A model generated the notes under the pieces. That model saw only the letters and a list, made by a program, of their open reading frames with translations. It had not been told where the DNA came from and searched no databases. DNA of 32,518 nt from Acidiferrobacterales bacterium (GTDB taxonomy: Bacteria; Pseudomonadota; Gammaproteobacteria; Acidiferrobacterales; SZUA-150), in NCBI GenBank assembly GCA_947258385.1, contig CAMYII010000066.1, positions 41,777-74,294 on the forward strand, written 5' to 3'. Made by a program: the position numbers and the translations under genes. Positions 17,147-25,693 of the stretch are shown here, in pieces (positions within the stretch are counted from its first letter, which is position 1; the number at the start of each line of letters is the position of its first letter).

Positions 17147-18562
17147 CTAGAAAGGCATTTTCGTGCCGGGGCGGACCTGTTCGATCAAGTCCCGGAATCG
17201 CTGTTGGATACGCTCGAGATCCTGCGCTGTCTCTGCCTCGAAGCGCAGCACCAGAACCGGGAGCGTATTCGAGGCCCTGACCAGACCCCAGCCGTTCGCA
17301 AAGTCGACCCGCAGCCCGTCGATGGTCGTCACCCGGGCATCGGAAAAATGCGCCCGGGCGACCAACTCGTCTATGACCGCATAGTGCTCGCCTTCCGCGA
17401 GTTGAATCTGCAGCTCAGGGGTATTGACGGTGTCGGGTAGCGCGCCGAAGATTTCCGCCGAGGGGCGTGGGTCGCGCGCCAGGATCTCGAGTAGGCGGGC
17501 GGCCGTGTAAAGCCCGTCATCAAACCCATACCAACGCTCTTTGAAGAAAATGTGGCCGCTCATCTCGCCGGCCAGCAGCGTACCGGTGTCTTTCATTCGC
17601 GCTTTGATAAGGGAGTGGCCGGTCTTCCACATCACCGCTTTGCCGCCCGCTTCGTTGATCGCGGTCTCCAGGTTGCGGGAGCATTTGACATCATAGATGA
17701 TCTCCGCGCCCGGATGGCGTGAGAGCACGTCACGGGCATACAGTATCATCTGCCGGTCCGGCCAGATGATGTCCCCTGTCGGTGAGACGACGCCGAGGCG
17801 ATCACCGTCGCCGTCGAAGGCGAGACCAACATCCACGGGGGCGGCGCTGATCGCATCGATGAGGTCCTGGAGATTGCGCGGTTGGCTGGGATCGGGATGA
17901 TGGTTGGGAAAGCGACCATCCACCGCACAGTACAGGTCTCGCACCTCGCAGCCGAGGCGGCGCAAGAGCTCGGGTGCGAGCTCACTGGTCGCCCCGTTTC
18001 CACAGTCGACAACCACGCGCATGCCTTTCTCCAGATGTACATCACCGGTGATTCTCTGCAGGTAGGCCTCGCGCACATCCACGGTGGTGATTTTGCCCTG
18101 TCCCTTGGTGAAATCACCGGTCACAATGCGCTGGCGCAGTCGCTCGATGGTCTGTCCTGACAATGTTTCGCCGCCCAGAACGATCTTAAAGCCGTTGTAC
18201 TCGGGAGGGTTATGGCTGCCGGTGACGCAAATACCGGATCCGGTGCCCAGATGATGGGTGGCGAAATACAGCACCGGCGTGGGGACCATGCCGACATCGA
18301 TAACGTCGCAACCGCTGTCTGCCAGGCCGGCACACAGGGCGTCGACAAGCTCCGGGCCCGACAGGCGGCCGTCACGCCCGACCGCGACGGCTTGCAGTCC
18401 ACGCGCCCGGGCCTCGCTACCGATAGCCCTGCCGATGTCTTCGGCAATGCCTGCGGTGAGCGTTTTTCCAACGATACCGCGGATATCGTAGCGCTTGAAG
18501 ATCTCCGGCGGTGGATAGGCGGCGCGGGTCTGTTGGTGCTGATGCTGTGTGTCAGTGGTCAA
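17147..18562 (-). CDS. algC: Phosphomannomutase/phosphoglucomutase
   Basis: This enzyme interconverts hexose 6- and 1-phosphates for GDP-mannose and LPS/exopolysaccharide precursors. The 471-residue product has phospho-Ser116 in CVTGSHNPPEYNG, the metal loop DGDGDR (250-255), the sugar-recognition loop GEMSGH (332-337), and the phosphate loop RASNTLPVLVLRFE near the C-terminus. The apparent start is TTG 18562; an in-frame stop lies about 50 bases further upstream and no ATG or GTG occurs in between. It follows coaBC, dut and a GGDEF-type gene, matching the coaBC-dut-algC order of many gammaproteobacteria. It is the soluble short form, without the membrane sensor extension seen in some Pseudomonas-type AlgC. 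Confidence 0.96.
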   Translation of the reverse strand: MTTDTQHQHQQTRAAYPPPEIFKRYDIRGIVGKTLTAGIAEDIGRAIGSEARARGLQAVAVGRDGRLSGPELVDALCAGLADSGCDVIDVGMVPTPVLYFATHHLGTGSGICVTGSHNPPEYNGFKIVLGGETLSGQTIERLRQRIVTGDFTKGQGKITTVDVREAYLQRITGDVHLEKGMRVVVDCGNGATSELAPELLRRLGCEVRDLYCAVDGRFPNHHPDPSQPRNLQDLIDAISAAPVDVGLAFDGDGDRLGVVSPTGDIIWPDRQMILYARDVLSRHPGAEIIYDVKCSRNLETAINEAGGKAVMWKTGHSLIKARMKDTGTLLAGEMSGHIFFKERWYGFDDGLYTAARLLEILARDPRPSAEIFGALPDTVNTPELQIQLAEGEHYAVIDELVARAHFSDARVTTIDGLRVDFANGWGLVRASNTLPVLVLRFEAETAQDLERIQQRFRDLIEQVRPGTKMPF

Positions 18563-18676
18563 GGTCTGATCTCTTTGCGTTTTACGTTGTCGTTTGTCGT
18601 TGCCAATATCTTCTTAAAAAGGAAAATGATCATCGTTCGCATGGCAATCCACTGCCTCCGGACTGCGGGTGACTAG

Positions 18677-18868
18677 AGCCTGTCTCAAAATCAAAGTTGC
18701 CCAGCAAGCCTTCACGTCCTGGACGCAACGCTAACAACGCCAAGGCGCGGAGGGCGCAGAGCATACTTCAAAATATAAAGCGTTTTACTTTCTTCGCGTA
18801 CTTGCACCTCTGTGAGCTCTGCGTTTGTTCCACAGCACCAGGGGGCGGAAGGGTTTTTGAGATAGGTT
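18677..18868. mobile_element. Short element (192 bp) with inverted ends at a CTAG target, after the GGDEF gene
   Basis: The left end AGCCTGTCTCAAAA (18677-18690) is matched by the inverse of the right end, AACCTATCTCAAAA (18855-18868), 12 of 14 identical. CTAG borders both sides (18673-18676 and 18869-18872), a possible 4-bp target duplication. The ends and the YTAR-type target recall IS5-group elements. No transposase lies inside, so it is a non-autonomous MITE-like sequence. The right-hand CTAG contains the stop codon of the GGDEF gene. The interior holds a palindromic repeat. The rest of the 306-base gap to algC shows nothing else. Confidence 0.68.
18737..18825. repeat. Diverged palindromic repeat inside the 18.7 kb element
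   Basis: AACGCCAAGGCGCGGAGGGC on the left and CTTCGCGTACTTGCACCTCT on the right form a diverged, inverted pair; CGCAGAGC (18756-18763) pairs with GCTCTGCG (18816-18823). It is related in pattern to the CGCAAAG repeat at 17.0 kb. Confidence 0.55.
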
Positions 18869-20359
18869 CTAGCCATGGACGCGCATCTCATCACCCCCGG
18901 CATGCTTGGCCTCATCAAGGGCCTGCTGACAGCGTGCCATCACCTCGCTGGTCCCGCAGTCGCTGGGGGACGTTGAGCTCATTCCTCCCGACCAGGTAAA
19001 GGTGACCGTCGTTTTTGAGGGTAATTCTATGGCGGTACTGATCTTTTCTCGCAGCTGTTCGAAGCCTTGCCGTGCGGAGTCCAACTCGGTGAAAGAAAGG
19101 ATAATACCGAATGTCCCGCCCCCGACGCGGCTGATGAAGTCGCTTTTGCGTAACGAGTCTTTGAGCGCGCCTGCGAAATGCTTGAGCACAATATCACCGG
19201 CCTCGTGTCCGAACTCATCGTTGATCTCGTTCAAGTTGTCGATCTCTACGAGCAGAACTGATGAGGGAAACCCCATACGTGTCTGGTCGAACAACTGATC
19301 AAGGCGTATGTTAAAGGCGTCTTTCGTTGCCAGTCCCGTCAGGTAGTCGCTTTGGCTGTGCTCCAGCAATGCCTCGTGGTCAGCAACCAGCTTCTCGCCC
19401 CCTATACGTAGTCGCTGCGCCAGGCGCCGGAATTCATCGAGCTTGAGCGAATAGTCCGCCGCCATGACGCCGCTGCGTATATCACCGAGCATCTCCGAGA
19501 GGGCCGCGATATCATGGTTGACCGCGGATTTTGCCATGGCACGCAGCAAGACCGGCGCCAGGACAAGGCAGACGAGGGCGAGCAGGAGAAACAGCCACGG
19601 CAACGGTTGGTCTGCGCCTGTGAGCACGCCAGGACCTTGTGCGGGCCAGACGGCAAGCTTCCACGGGGTATTGGTTATTGGCGTGAAATGAGGCTCGATG
19701 CCTGCGGTGAGCGACGCATCACCGACTTTTGCCAGAGTAATAAATTGCCCGCCGTCGCCGAGATACTGGCGCAACTCTGTGTATCCGCCCTGCCCGGTAT
19801 CGGGATCGAGCATCTCCTGCAGCATATCCGGTCTCAGGCTGATCAGCAGATGACCCAGCAACTCGCCTTTCGCATCAACGATGGATTGGGGGATGTCGAT
19901 GTGGGCGGATAGAGCATCCATGAGCATATGAAATTCCGCATCGGGACTCTTCGGCCTGTCGGGCGTGGATTGTATGATATCGAGACAGGCGTAACCGAGA
20001 TTGGGGACCGTCAGCTCGTCGACCGCGCGTTCGCTCAATGGCAGCAGACGGACTTTAAGGGCATCGGGAAAAAACACCGTCAGTTGCTCGACCGCCTGGG
20101 CACGATCATTGGCCCGTCCGGGCTTCATTAGCCTGCCCAGACCAAGCCCTTCGATGGCACTGACGGCGGCCACATGATAATAGGCAATTCTGTCTGTAAT
20201 GCGCCTGGCAGTACTATCCGCAATCGCTGCTACGCTCTGCCGACGATAGCGGTCAACCACGTCGTCGGCCAGCAGGTAAAAACCGACACCGGAAAATACC
20301 AGTGCCAGTAACGCAAAGAACAACGAATAGGTATGAATCCTGGACAGATTTTTTGTCAT
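18869..20359 (-). CDS. Membrane sensor protein with degenerate GGDEF domain
   Basis: From ATG 20359 the product has 496 residues. Two membrane helices (about 12-32 and 255-273) enclose a periplasmic sensor region of about 220 residues; a linker then leads to a GGDEF-type domain from about 337. The domain start DYLTGLATKDAF and the metal-region EIDNLNEINDEFGHEAGD look normal, but the signature that should read GGDEF or GGEEF is GGGTF (413-417). Both acidic catalytic positions are lost, so diguanylate cyclase activity is not expected; it may bind GTP or c-di-GMP, or only signal structurally. It lies between dut and algC. The sensor region resembles, by eye, the N-terminal extension found fused to AlgC in some gammaproteobacteria. 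Confidence 0.88.
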   Translation of the reverse strand: MTKNLSRIHTYSLFFALLALVFSGVGFYLLADDVVDRYRRQSVAAIADSTARRITDRIAYYHVAAVSAIEGLGLGRLMKPGRANDRAQAVEQLTVFFPDALKVRLLPLSERAVDELTVPNLGYACLDIIQSTPDRPKSPDAEFHMLMDALSAHIDIPQSIVDAKGELLGHLLISLRPDMLQEMLDPDTGQGGYTELRQYLGDGGQFITLAKVGDASLTAGIEPHFTPITNTPWKLAVWPAQGPGVLTGADQPLPWLFLLLALVCLVLAPVLLRAMAKSAVNHDIAALSEMLGDIRSGVMAADYSLKLDEFRRLAQRLRIGGEKLVADHEALLEHSQSDYLTGLATKDAFNIRLDQLFDQTRMGFPSSVLLVEIDNLNEINDEFGHEAGDIVLKHFAGALKDSLRKSDFISRVGGGTFGIILSFTELDSARQGFEQLREKISTAIELPSKTTVTFTWSGGMSSTSPSDCGTSEVMARCQQALDEAKHAGGDEMRVHG

Positions 20360-20411
20360 CGATGGCAATTACCGCTTGCGCAAGAAAAGGATAAAGCGGA
20401 ACTGTTTCCCA

Positions 20412-20870
20412 TCAGTTCTTTCCGGTATGACCAAAGCCGCCGCCGCCGCGGCCGCTGTCAATGAACTGGTCAACGATCTCGAATTCGGCCTGTACAACCG
20501 GGACGAACACCATCTGGGCGATGCGGTCGCCTGGTTCGATCACCACGATTTCGTGGCCGCGGTTCCAGCATGACACAAATACCTGTCCCTGGTAATCCGA
20601 ATCAATGAGACCCACCAGATTGCCGAGGACGATGCCGCGTTTATGGCCGAGCCCCGAGCGGGGCAGCAGTACCGCGGCCAATGAAGGGTCCTCAATATGG
20701 ATGGCAATACCGGTCGGGATCAATTGTGCTTCACCCGGCTCGATGCGAATATGCTCCTCCAGACAGGCGCTCAGGTCCAGGCCCGCGGAACCATCGGTTG
20801 CATACCGCGGGAGCGGAAATTCATTGCCAATGCGCTTGTCGAGAATTCTTAGCTGTATCTTTTTCATCAT
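20412..20870 (-). CDS. dut: dUTP diphosphatase
   Basis: This trimeric enzyme hydrolyses dUTP to dUMP, keeping uracil out of DNA and supplying dTMP synthesis. The 152-residue product has all motifs: [11 protein letters not shown] (motif I), [13 protein letters not shown] (II), [21 protein letters not shown] (III, in shortened form), [13 protein letters not shown] (IV) and the P-loop-like [10 protein letters not shown] (V). ATG 20870 gives [15 protein letters not shown], matching the family start; the open frame reaches 20882. It overlaps the 3' end of coaBC by 50 bases. Confidence 0.97.
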   Translation of the reverse strand: MMKKIQLRILDKRIGNEFPLPRYATDGSAGLDLSACLEEHIRIEPGEAQLIPTGIAIHIEDPSLAAVLLPRSGLGHKRGIVLGNLVGLIDSDYQGQVFVSCWNRGHEIVVIEPGDRIAQMVFVPVVQAEFEIVDQFIDSGRGGGGFGHTGKN

Positions 20871-22089
20871 ACCGTTTCGCAATGTGTTGAATCAGGCTGC
20901 GGGCCAGCTTCGATTTGTGTTGGATTGGCAATTCGACTGTCCCGGAGCGGTCAATAAGCAGCAGGCTGTTGTCCTCGGCCTCGAAACCGCGACCTTCCAA
21001 TCCCACCTGGTTGGCGGCAATCAGGTCGAGGTGTTTGTCTTGTAATTTCTTCCGTGCATGGCGCTCAAGATATTTTGTTTCCGCGGCGAAGCCGACCGTG
21101 AACGGCGCACCGTCCAGCGACGCGACACTGGCCAGGATGTCCGGATTTTTCACCAGCTCGAGGTTGAGAGTGTCGCGATCCTTCTTGATTTTGCTGGCGC
21201 TGAAATCAGCCGGCCGGTAATCGGCAACGGCGGCGACTGCGATAAAGATGTCTGCCTCCCGGATATGGGCGTGCACTGTATCAAACATCTCCTGCGCGCT
21301 GGTGACGCGGACCGTGTGCACCCGATCCGGGTCCGGCAGGTTTGTCGGGCCCGATACCAGAAGCACGCTGCTGGCCCCGGCCTCGGCTGCGGCCTCGGCG
21401 AGCGCATAGCCCATCTTGCCGGAGCTGCGATTGGTGATGCCGCGCACCGGATCGATGGCCTCCCAGGTCGGTCCGGCGGTGACGACCACGCGGACATTGC
21501 TGAGCAGCCCCGTGGCAAACAATCCGGCCGCGAGCGCAACGAGCTCTCCGGGTTCGAGCATTCGGCCGGGACCGGTCTCTCCGCAGGCCTGCGCCCCTTC
21601 GGCGGGTCCGAAGGTCTTAACGCCGTTAATCTTGATTGTTTTCACGTTTGCCTGGGTGGCAGTATTGAGCCACATCTGCTGGTTCATCGCCGGGGCCACG
21701 GCGAGCGGCGCAGTGCTCGCCAGGCAAACCGTGGTGAGCAGATCATCGGCGCGTCCCTGGGCGAGCCGCGCAAGAAAGTCCGCGCTTGCCGGCGCCACCA
21801 GGACCGCATCGGCCCAACGCGCCAGGGCAATATGGTCCATCGCGTCCCCAGTTACCCCCGCGTGTGTGGGATCCGCGTCGTTCCCCCCGGTCAGCATGTG
21901 CACGTGTACGGGATTGCCGCTTACCGCCTGCAGGGTCAATGGGGTGATGAACTCGGTGGCGGCGCGGGTCATGACGACCCGTACCTCCGCACCCGCCGCG
22001 CGCAGGCCGCGGGTCAGCTCGGCGCTCTTGTAGGCCGCAATACCGCCGGTGACACCCAGCACGATGCGTTTATTGCTCAGTTCGCCCAT
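20821..22089 (-). CDS. coaBC: Bifunctional phosphopantothenoylcysteine decarboxylase/synthetase
   Basis: The enzyme catalyses two successive steps of coenzyme A synthesis: joining cysteine to 4'-phosphopantothenate, then decarboxylation. The 422-residue product has the N-terminal flavoprotein CoaC domain with [12 protein letters not shown], His86 ([11 protein letters not shown]), PAMNQQMW (133-140) and Cys169 in [10 protein letters not shown], followed from about 195 by the CoaB synthetase domain with [17 protein letters not shown] and the [12 protein letters not shown] nucleotide strand, and KIKKDR later. Its 3' end overlaps dut, the standard gammaproteobacterial order. It is divergent from radC. 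GGTAAAGTTTACC, an exact inverted repeat at 22092-22104, sits directly before the ATG. Confidence 0.97.
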   Translation of the reverse strand: MGELSNKRIVLGVTGGIAAYKSAELTRGLRAAGAEVRVVMTRAATEFITPLTLQAVSGNPVHVHMLTGGNDADPTHAGVTGDAMDHIALARWADAVLVAPASADFLARLAQGRADDLLTTVCLASTAPLAVAPAMNQQMWLNTATQANVKTIKINGVKTFGPAEGAQACGETGPGRMLEPGELVALAAGLFATGLLSNVRVVVTAGPTWEAIDPVRGITNRSSGKMGYALAEAAAEAGASSVLLVSGPTNLPDPDRVHTVRVTSAQEMFDTVHAHIREADIFIAVAAVADYRPADFSASKIKKDRDTLNLELVKNPDILASVASLDGAPFTVGFAAETKYLERHARKKLQDKHLDLIAANQVGLEGRGFEAEDNSLLLIDRSGTVELPIQHKSKLARSLIQHIAKRYDEKDTAKNSRQAHWQ

Positions 22090-22186
22090 ATGGTAAAGTT
22101 TACCCGTGCCGCCTTGCCTTGCACAGATGTCTGTATGACGGCGCGTGGCGGATGCATGAACAATTCAAAAAAACAGGGAGGTTAGC

Positions 22187-22861
22187 ATGCCGATTACCGA
22201 CTGGCCGTACAATGAGCGCCCGCGCGAGAAGCTGCTTGCGCGTGGGCCCGCAGCACTGTCCGATGCCGAGCTGCTGGCGATCTTCCTGCGCACCGGCGTG
22301 GCGGGGAAAACCGCCGTTGACCTGGCACGGGAACTGTTGGTGGAGTTCGGTACCCTGAGGGAGCTGCTCGGCGCCGATCGGCAACGGTTCTGCGTGGCCC
22401 CAGGATTGGGTGAGGCCAAATTCGCGCAACTGCAGGCAGTACTGGAGATGGGACGGCGTTATCTCGGAGAAAGCCTGCAGCGCGGGGCAGCGCTGACCTC
22501 GCCCGACGACACGCGTCGTTATCTGCAGGCACGCCTCCGCGACCAGCCCTATGAGGTGTTCTGTTGCTTGTTCCTGGACATCCGCCACCGTGTCCTGGCG
22601 TTCGAAGAGCTGTTCCGCGGTACCCTGGATGGCTCTGCCGTGTATCCACGGGAGGTTGTCAAGCGGGCCTTGTTGCACAATGCGGCGGCGGTCATCCTGG
22701 CCCACAACCACCCCAGTGGCGTGGCCCAGCCGAGCCGAGCCGACCAGAGCTTGACCGCAAGCCTCGAATCGGCGTTGCAGCTCGTCGGCGTGCGGGTGCT
22801 CGATCACCTGGTGATTGGTGATGGTGAAATGGTCTCTTTCAGCGAACGCGGGCTGTTGTGA
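22187..22861 (+). CDS. radC: RadC-family JAMM/MPN+ protein
   Basis: The product has 224 residues. An N-terminal helix-hairpin-helix-like UPF0758 region ([28 protein letters not shown]) is followed by the JAB1/MPN+ metalloprotease-type domain with the metal motif HNHPSG (173-178) and Asp186. The historical link with DNA repair is uncertain; the natural substrate is unknown. GGGAGG a few bases before ATG 22187 supports the start. It is divergent from coaBC and followed, after a gene-free stretch, by rpmB-rpmG, as in many gammaproteobacteria. Confidence 0.95.
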   Translation: MPITDWPYNERPREKLLARGPAALSDAELLAIFLRTGVAGKTAVDLARELLVEFGTLRELLGADRQRFCVAPGLGEAKFAQLQAVLEMGRRYLGESLQRGAALTSPDDTRRYLQARLRDQPYEVFCCLFLDIRHRVLAFEELFRGTLDGSAVYPREVVKRALLHNAAAVILAHNHPSGVAQPSRADQSLTASLESALQLVGVRVLDHLVIGDGEMVSFSERGLL

Positions 22862-23189
22862 GACAAAACCCCTTCAATCGAAGGGAATACCTTACCCGGC
22901 GGGCAGCGAGCCGAACGCAGACCCGTTCTGCCGGCCGAGCCTGGTTTTCCGGCTGGGGGGAGAGACGATGGTGTTTTGTCGTTGCCCTGGCCGCTCTGGT
23001 GGCCGCCAGGCGGGAATGGGCCCGGCGGCTCCTTGCCGCCCCCGCGGTGGAGTGTCAAATGCCCAGTCTAGGCGCTCGGGTCCACCGCCGGCCTGGCCGC
23101 AAGGGGTACCCAACGGCCGGCGATTCTGGTATAACGCCAGTCTTTTCGATCCTGCCCCGGGCAGGGATATTCAAGAGGAAGTTTTCACC
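22862..23189. other. Gene-free stretch between radC and rpmB
   Basis: These 328 bases hold no convincing gene. A small hairpin (CCCTTC-aatc-GAAGGG, about 22869-22884) follows the radC stop but lacks a T run. TATAAC at 23130-23135 is a likely -10 box of the rpmB promoter; a good -35 is not clear. The rest is GC-rich without visible structure. Confidence 0.4.
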
Positions 23190-23426
23190 ATGGCGAAAGT
23201 TTGTCAGGTCACGGGTAAGCGCCCTATGAGTGGGAACAATGTGTCTCACGCCAATAACAGGACCAGGCGCCGTTTTCTGCCGAATCTGCATTATCGTCGC
23301 TTGTGGGTGGAGAGCGAGAAGCGTTGGGTGCGGCTGCGTGTGTCCCAGCAGGGCCTGCGGATGATTGACAAGAAGGGTATCGATGCGGTGCTCAAAGACA
23401 TCCGTGCCCGCGGCGAGAAGGTCTAA
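23190..23426 (+). CDS. rpmB: 50S ribosomal protein L28
   Basis: The product has 78 residues: [24 protein letters not shown]-type start (motif [14 protein letters not shown]), then [24 protein letters not shown] and the C-terminal [11 protein letters not shown] stretch, all typical of bacterial L28. ATG 23190 is preceded by AGAGGA at about ten bases. The frame is open further upstream but that part does not resemble L28. It is followed 11 bases later by rpmG, forming the usual rpmB-rpmG operon. Confidence 0.97.
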   Translation: MAKVCQVTGKRPMSGNNVSHANNRTRRRFLPNLHYRRLWVESEKRWVRLRVSQQGLRMIDKKGIDAVLKDIRARGEKV

Positions 23427-23437
23427 CGGAGGCCCCT

Positions 23438-23602
23438 ATGGCAGCGATACGTGAAAAAATCAAGCTTGTTTCCAGCGCCGGTACCGGCCACTTCTATACA
23501 ACGACAAAAAACAAGCGCAAGACGCCCGACAAGCTGCAATTCAAGAAATATGACCCCGTCGTGCGTAAGCATGTTCTGTATAAGGAAGCAAAGATCAAAT
23601 AA
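23438..23602 (+). CDS. rpmG: 50S ribosomal protein L33
   Basis: The product has 54 residues: [20 protein letters not shown] (first part), then [20 protein letters not shown] and [14 protein letters not shown]. It is the zinc-free form, with no Cys pairs. GGAGG (23428-23432) is five bases before ATG 23438. It ends at TAA 23600-23602, followed by a strong terminator. Confidence 0.97.
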   Translation: MAAIREKIKLVSSAGTGHFYTTTKNKRKTPDKLQFKKYDPVVRKHVLYKEAKIK

Positions 23603-23621
23603 CGCCAGCCGAGCTAGCGTC

Positions 23622-23656
23622 AAAAAAAGCCCGCTGTCGATGGCGGGCTTTTTTTT
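23622..23656 (+). terminator. Rho-independent terminator of rpmB-rpmG
   Basis: AGCCCGC pairs with GCGGGCT around the loop TGTCGATG, followed by eight T. An A run precedes the stem, so the hairpin could also stop transcription from the other strand, where the M48 gene ends nearby. Confidence 0.92.
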
Positions 23657-23735
23657 GCCCGGACGCGCGGTTCCAAGGCAGCGGTCCCTAGCTGTCAGGA
23701 CCGCTCCGGTGAACGTCTCACGACGGGCCTATCGG

Positions 23736-24662
23736 TTAGGATGCGGGGTGAACCGCTGGGTAGGCCAGCCTGCCTTGTGGCCAGGACTTGGGTTGCGGTG
23801 AATCGTTTGATCCTGAGGCCTTGGCGTGGCGCTGCAGCCGCTCCTCAACCGGCTTTGGCAACGGCGTCAACGTTCCATCTGACCGCCAGCCATATTCGGC
23901 GGCCAGGGTGCTGATGGCCTCGATGCGGCGTTCGGTGTGCGGATGACTGCTGAGCAACTGCGGCGGCTGACGGCTGCTCACCGCAAGACCTTGAAATATC
24001 TTGAACAGGTTTTCGGCGCCAGCGATGTGTCCGTAGACCTGCACCAGCGCCGCGAGCGCCGTGCGATCCGCTTCCAACTCCTGCTCACGACTGAACTTGA
24101 GCACCGTCAGAAGCCCGGCCTCACCGAGGACATCACCGGCGATATCGATGTCCGAAAGGCCGCTGAGCGCGGCCAGCGCAAGGCCCACGACGAGCCCCCG
24201 CCCCAGGCTCATAATCGGGTGGCGGTGTTGAATGTGCGCGATCTCATGGCTTATTACCATGGCCAGGGTGTTTTCGTCCGGGATTTTTTCCAGCAAACCG
24301 CGAAAGACGACGATATGCCCGCCAAGGGTGGCGAAGGCATTGACGGTGTCGTCGTCGACGTAATGTACCGTGATCCTCATGTCTTGCGGCAGGTTCTGCG
24401 CGGCGGCCAGCCGCTCGGCGAGCTTTTGCAAATAGGCGGTGGTGGCATCGTCATGATCGGCTTGGGCGGCGTACTTCCCGGCGAGGCTGACCTCTACGCT
24501 GAACGGGATATAGCGCACCAGGGATTCGGCAGACCAGGCCAACAGGAAGGTGACGGCGACGACGATCAGCAGCACGCCGCCGGTCAGTATGGCAAATTCC
24601 CTAAGCGGGTGGACCGGCGTGGTGTTGATGCCTTCGGGGATTTCAGGGTTACTGTATTCCAG
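23736..24662 (-). CDS. M48-family membrane metalloprotease, probable CTG start
   Basis: The zinc motif HEIAH is present (His139-His143 in the long form), with the third ligand Glu in EQELEAD. A membrane helix (GGVLLIVVAVTFLLAW) near the N-terminus anchors the protein, with the protease domain probably facing the periplasm; the C-terminal tail is polar. The usual family opening, here EYSNPEIPEGINTTPVHPLREF, is encoded upstream of the first GTG (24575). No ATG, GTG or TTG lies in that stretch, but CTG at 24662 has GGAGAG seven bases before it and gives the typical length (308 residues). If instead GTG 24575 is used, the product is 279 residues and lacks this conserved part. The gene lies 14 bases after a YbjQ-like gene and is probably co-transcribed with it. 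Confidence 0.85.
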   Translation of the reverse strand: MEYSNPEIPEGINTTPVHPLREFAILTGGVLLIVVAVTFLLAWSAESLVRYIPFSVEVSLAGKYAAQADHDDATTAYLQKLAERLAAAQNLPQDMRITVHYVDDDTVNAFATLGGHIVVFRGLLEKIPDENTLAMVISHEIAHIQHRHPIMSLGRGLVVGLALAALSGLSDIDIAGDVLGEAGLLTVLKFSREQELEADRTALAALVQVYGHIAGAENLFKIFQGLAVSSRQPPQLLSSHPHTERRIEAISTLAAEYGWRSDGTLTPLPKPVEERLQRHAKASGSNDSPQPKSWPQGRLAYPAVHPAS

Positions 24663-24676
24663 GGATGGCTCTCCGT

Positions 24677-25138
24677 TCAGGTGTGGCCCGGCTGCTTGTC
24701 GGCGAGCGCAGTCCCGTAGGCCAGCACCTCCATGGAACCGATTCTGTCCTTGGCGCCTTTTGAGATCGAGGCCGTCTCGAGCTTGACATTGAAGATCATC
24801 TTCCCGCCCATCTGCAGGGCTTGTTCCTTCATTCGTAATATGGCTTCGCGGCGCGCGCGGTCTATCAGTGATTCATACGAAGTGACCCGACCGCCAATCA
24901 GATTACGCAGCGCCGCGATGAACCGTTTGAAGTAATCGACCGAGATCACCACGCTGCCGGTAACCAGCAAGGATCTCGGCGGGGTTTTGTACATCGGAGG
25001 AAATTTGCTTGCGATGATCGGCAGACCGCGCAGCATCTGTTCGCGCTTGATGATGGAACGATAATGTCTGCGTTCCGCCAGCTGGCCGAAGATATAGCCG
25101 ATGGCCAGCAGTGTGAGCAGGATGACGAGATCTGACAC
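24677..25138 (-). CDS. YbjQ-family protein with N-terminal membrane helix
   Basis: The product has 153 residues. Residues 2-18 are hydrophobic (LVILLTLLAIGYIFGQL), then a YbjQ/DUF74 domain: RSLLVTGSVVISVDYFKRFIAALRNLIGGRV (in two halves), TSYESLIDRARREAILRMKEQA and the C-terminal MEVLAYGTAL. YbjQ proteins form pentamers and their role is unknown. It lies four bases after another YbjQ gene and 14 before an M48 protease, and is the membrane-attached member of the pair. Confidence 0.85.
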   Translation of the reverse strand: MSDLVILLTLLAIGYIFGQLAERRHYRSIIKREQMLRGLPIIASKFPPMYKTPPRSLLVTGSVVISVDYFKRFIAALRNLIGGRVTSYESLIDRARREAILRMKEQALQMGGKMIFNVKLETASISKGAKDRIGSMEVLAYGTALADKQPGHT

Positions 25139-25142
25139 CGGC

Positions 25143-25457
25143 CTACTCCAGAACGACCGCGGTGCCGTAGGCGAACAGTTCGGCGGCCCCTTGCGCCACC
25201 GAAGAGGTCGAGAACCGGATATTAAGGATGGCGTTCGCGCCGATCGCTTCCGCCTGCGTCTTCATCCGTTGAATGGCCTCTTCGCGCGACTCATGCAGCA
25301 ACTCCGTATAGCCTTTTAATTCACCGCCAAAGATGTTCTTGAGACCGGCCATCATGTCGCGACCGATATGTTTGGCGCGCACGGAGCTTCCCTGAACCAA
25401 TCCGAGGTGTTTGACGATTCTGCTGCCCGGTACGATCTCGAGGTTTGTCATCAACAT
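25143..25457 (-). CDS. YbjQ-family heavy-metal-binding-domain protein (soluble)
   Basis: The product has 104 residues and the YbjQ signatures: VPGSRIVKHLGLVQGSSVRAKH, GRDMMAGLKNIFGGELKGYTELL, SREEAIQRMKTQAEAIGANAIL and ELFAYGTAVVLE. Cys residues are absent, so metal binding by thiols is unlikely. The open frame extends to 25490 but ATG 25457 lies at a good distance from GGGGGCG and gives the family length; ATG 25451 is also possible. It is the first of three closely packed genes with another YbjQ paralog and an M48 protease. Confidence 0.88.
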   Translation of the reverse strand: MLMTNLEIVPGSRIVKHLGLVQGSSVRAKHIGRDMMAGLKNIFGGELKGYTELLHESREEAIQRMKTQAEAIGANAILNIRFSTSSVAQGAAELFAYGTAVVLE

Positions 25458-25693
25458 GGTTTTGCGCCCCCGCCAGCGTGAAACAGACATAGCTAAGTAA
25501 AGGAAAGGATTTCACTTAAATCAAGCAGTTATGGGAGTTGCGGTGACCGGTAGCCGGGCGGTGCCTCGGGTCTCCCGGAGGGCGGTGTCTGTGCTACAAC
25601 TATAGGTAGATAACGTCTTGCCTATGTACAAGTCCGGTTTTTTCTGACATAAATGGCAGGAGCATTGGATTAATAGTCGAGAAGGGTCTGGCG

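Noticed and set aside
21058-22185. Plus-strand frame of 375 codons opposite coaBC
   Set aside because: coaBC on the minus strand has complete family motifs; the opposite frame shows no recognisable domain and is open because of GC-rich codon use.
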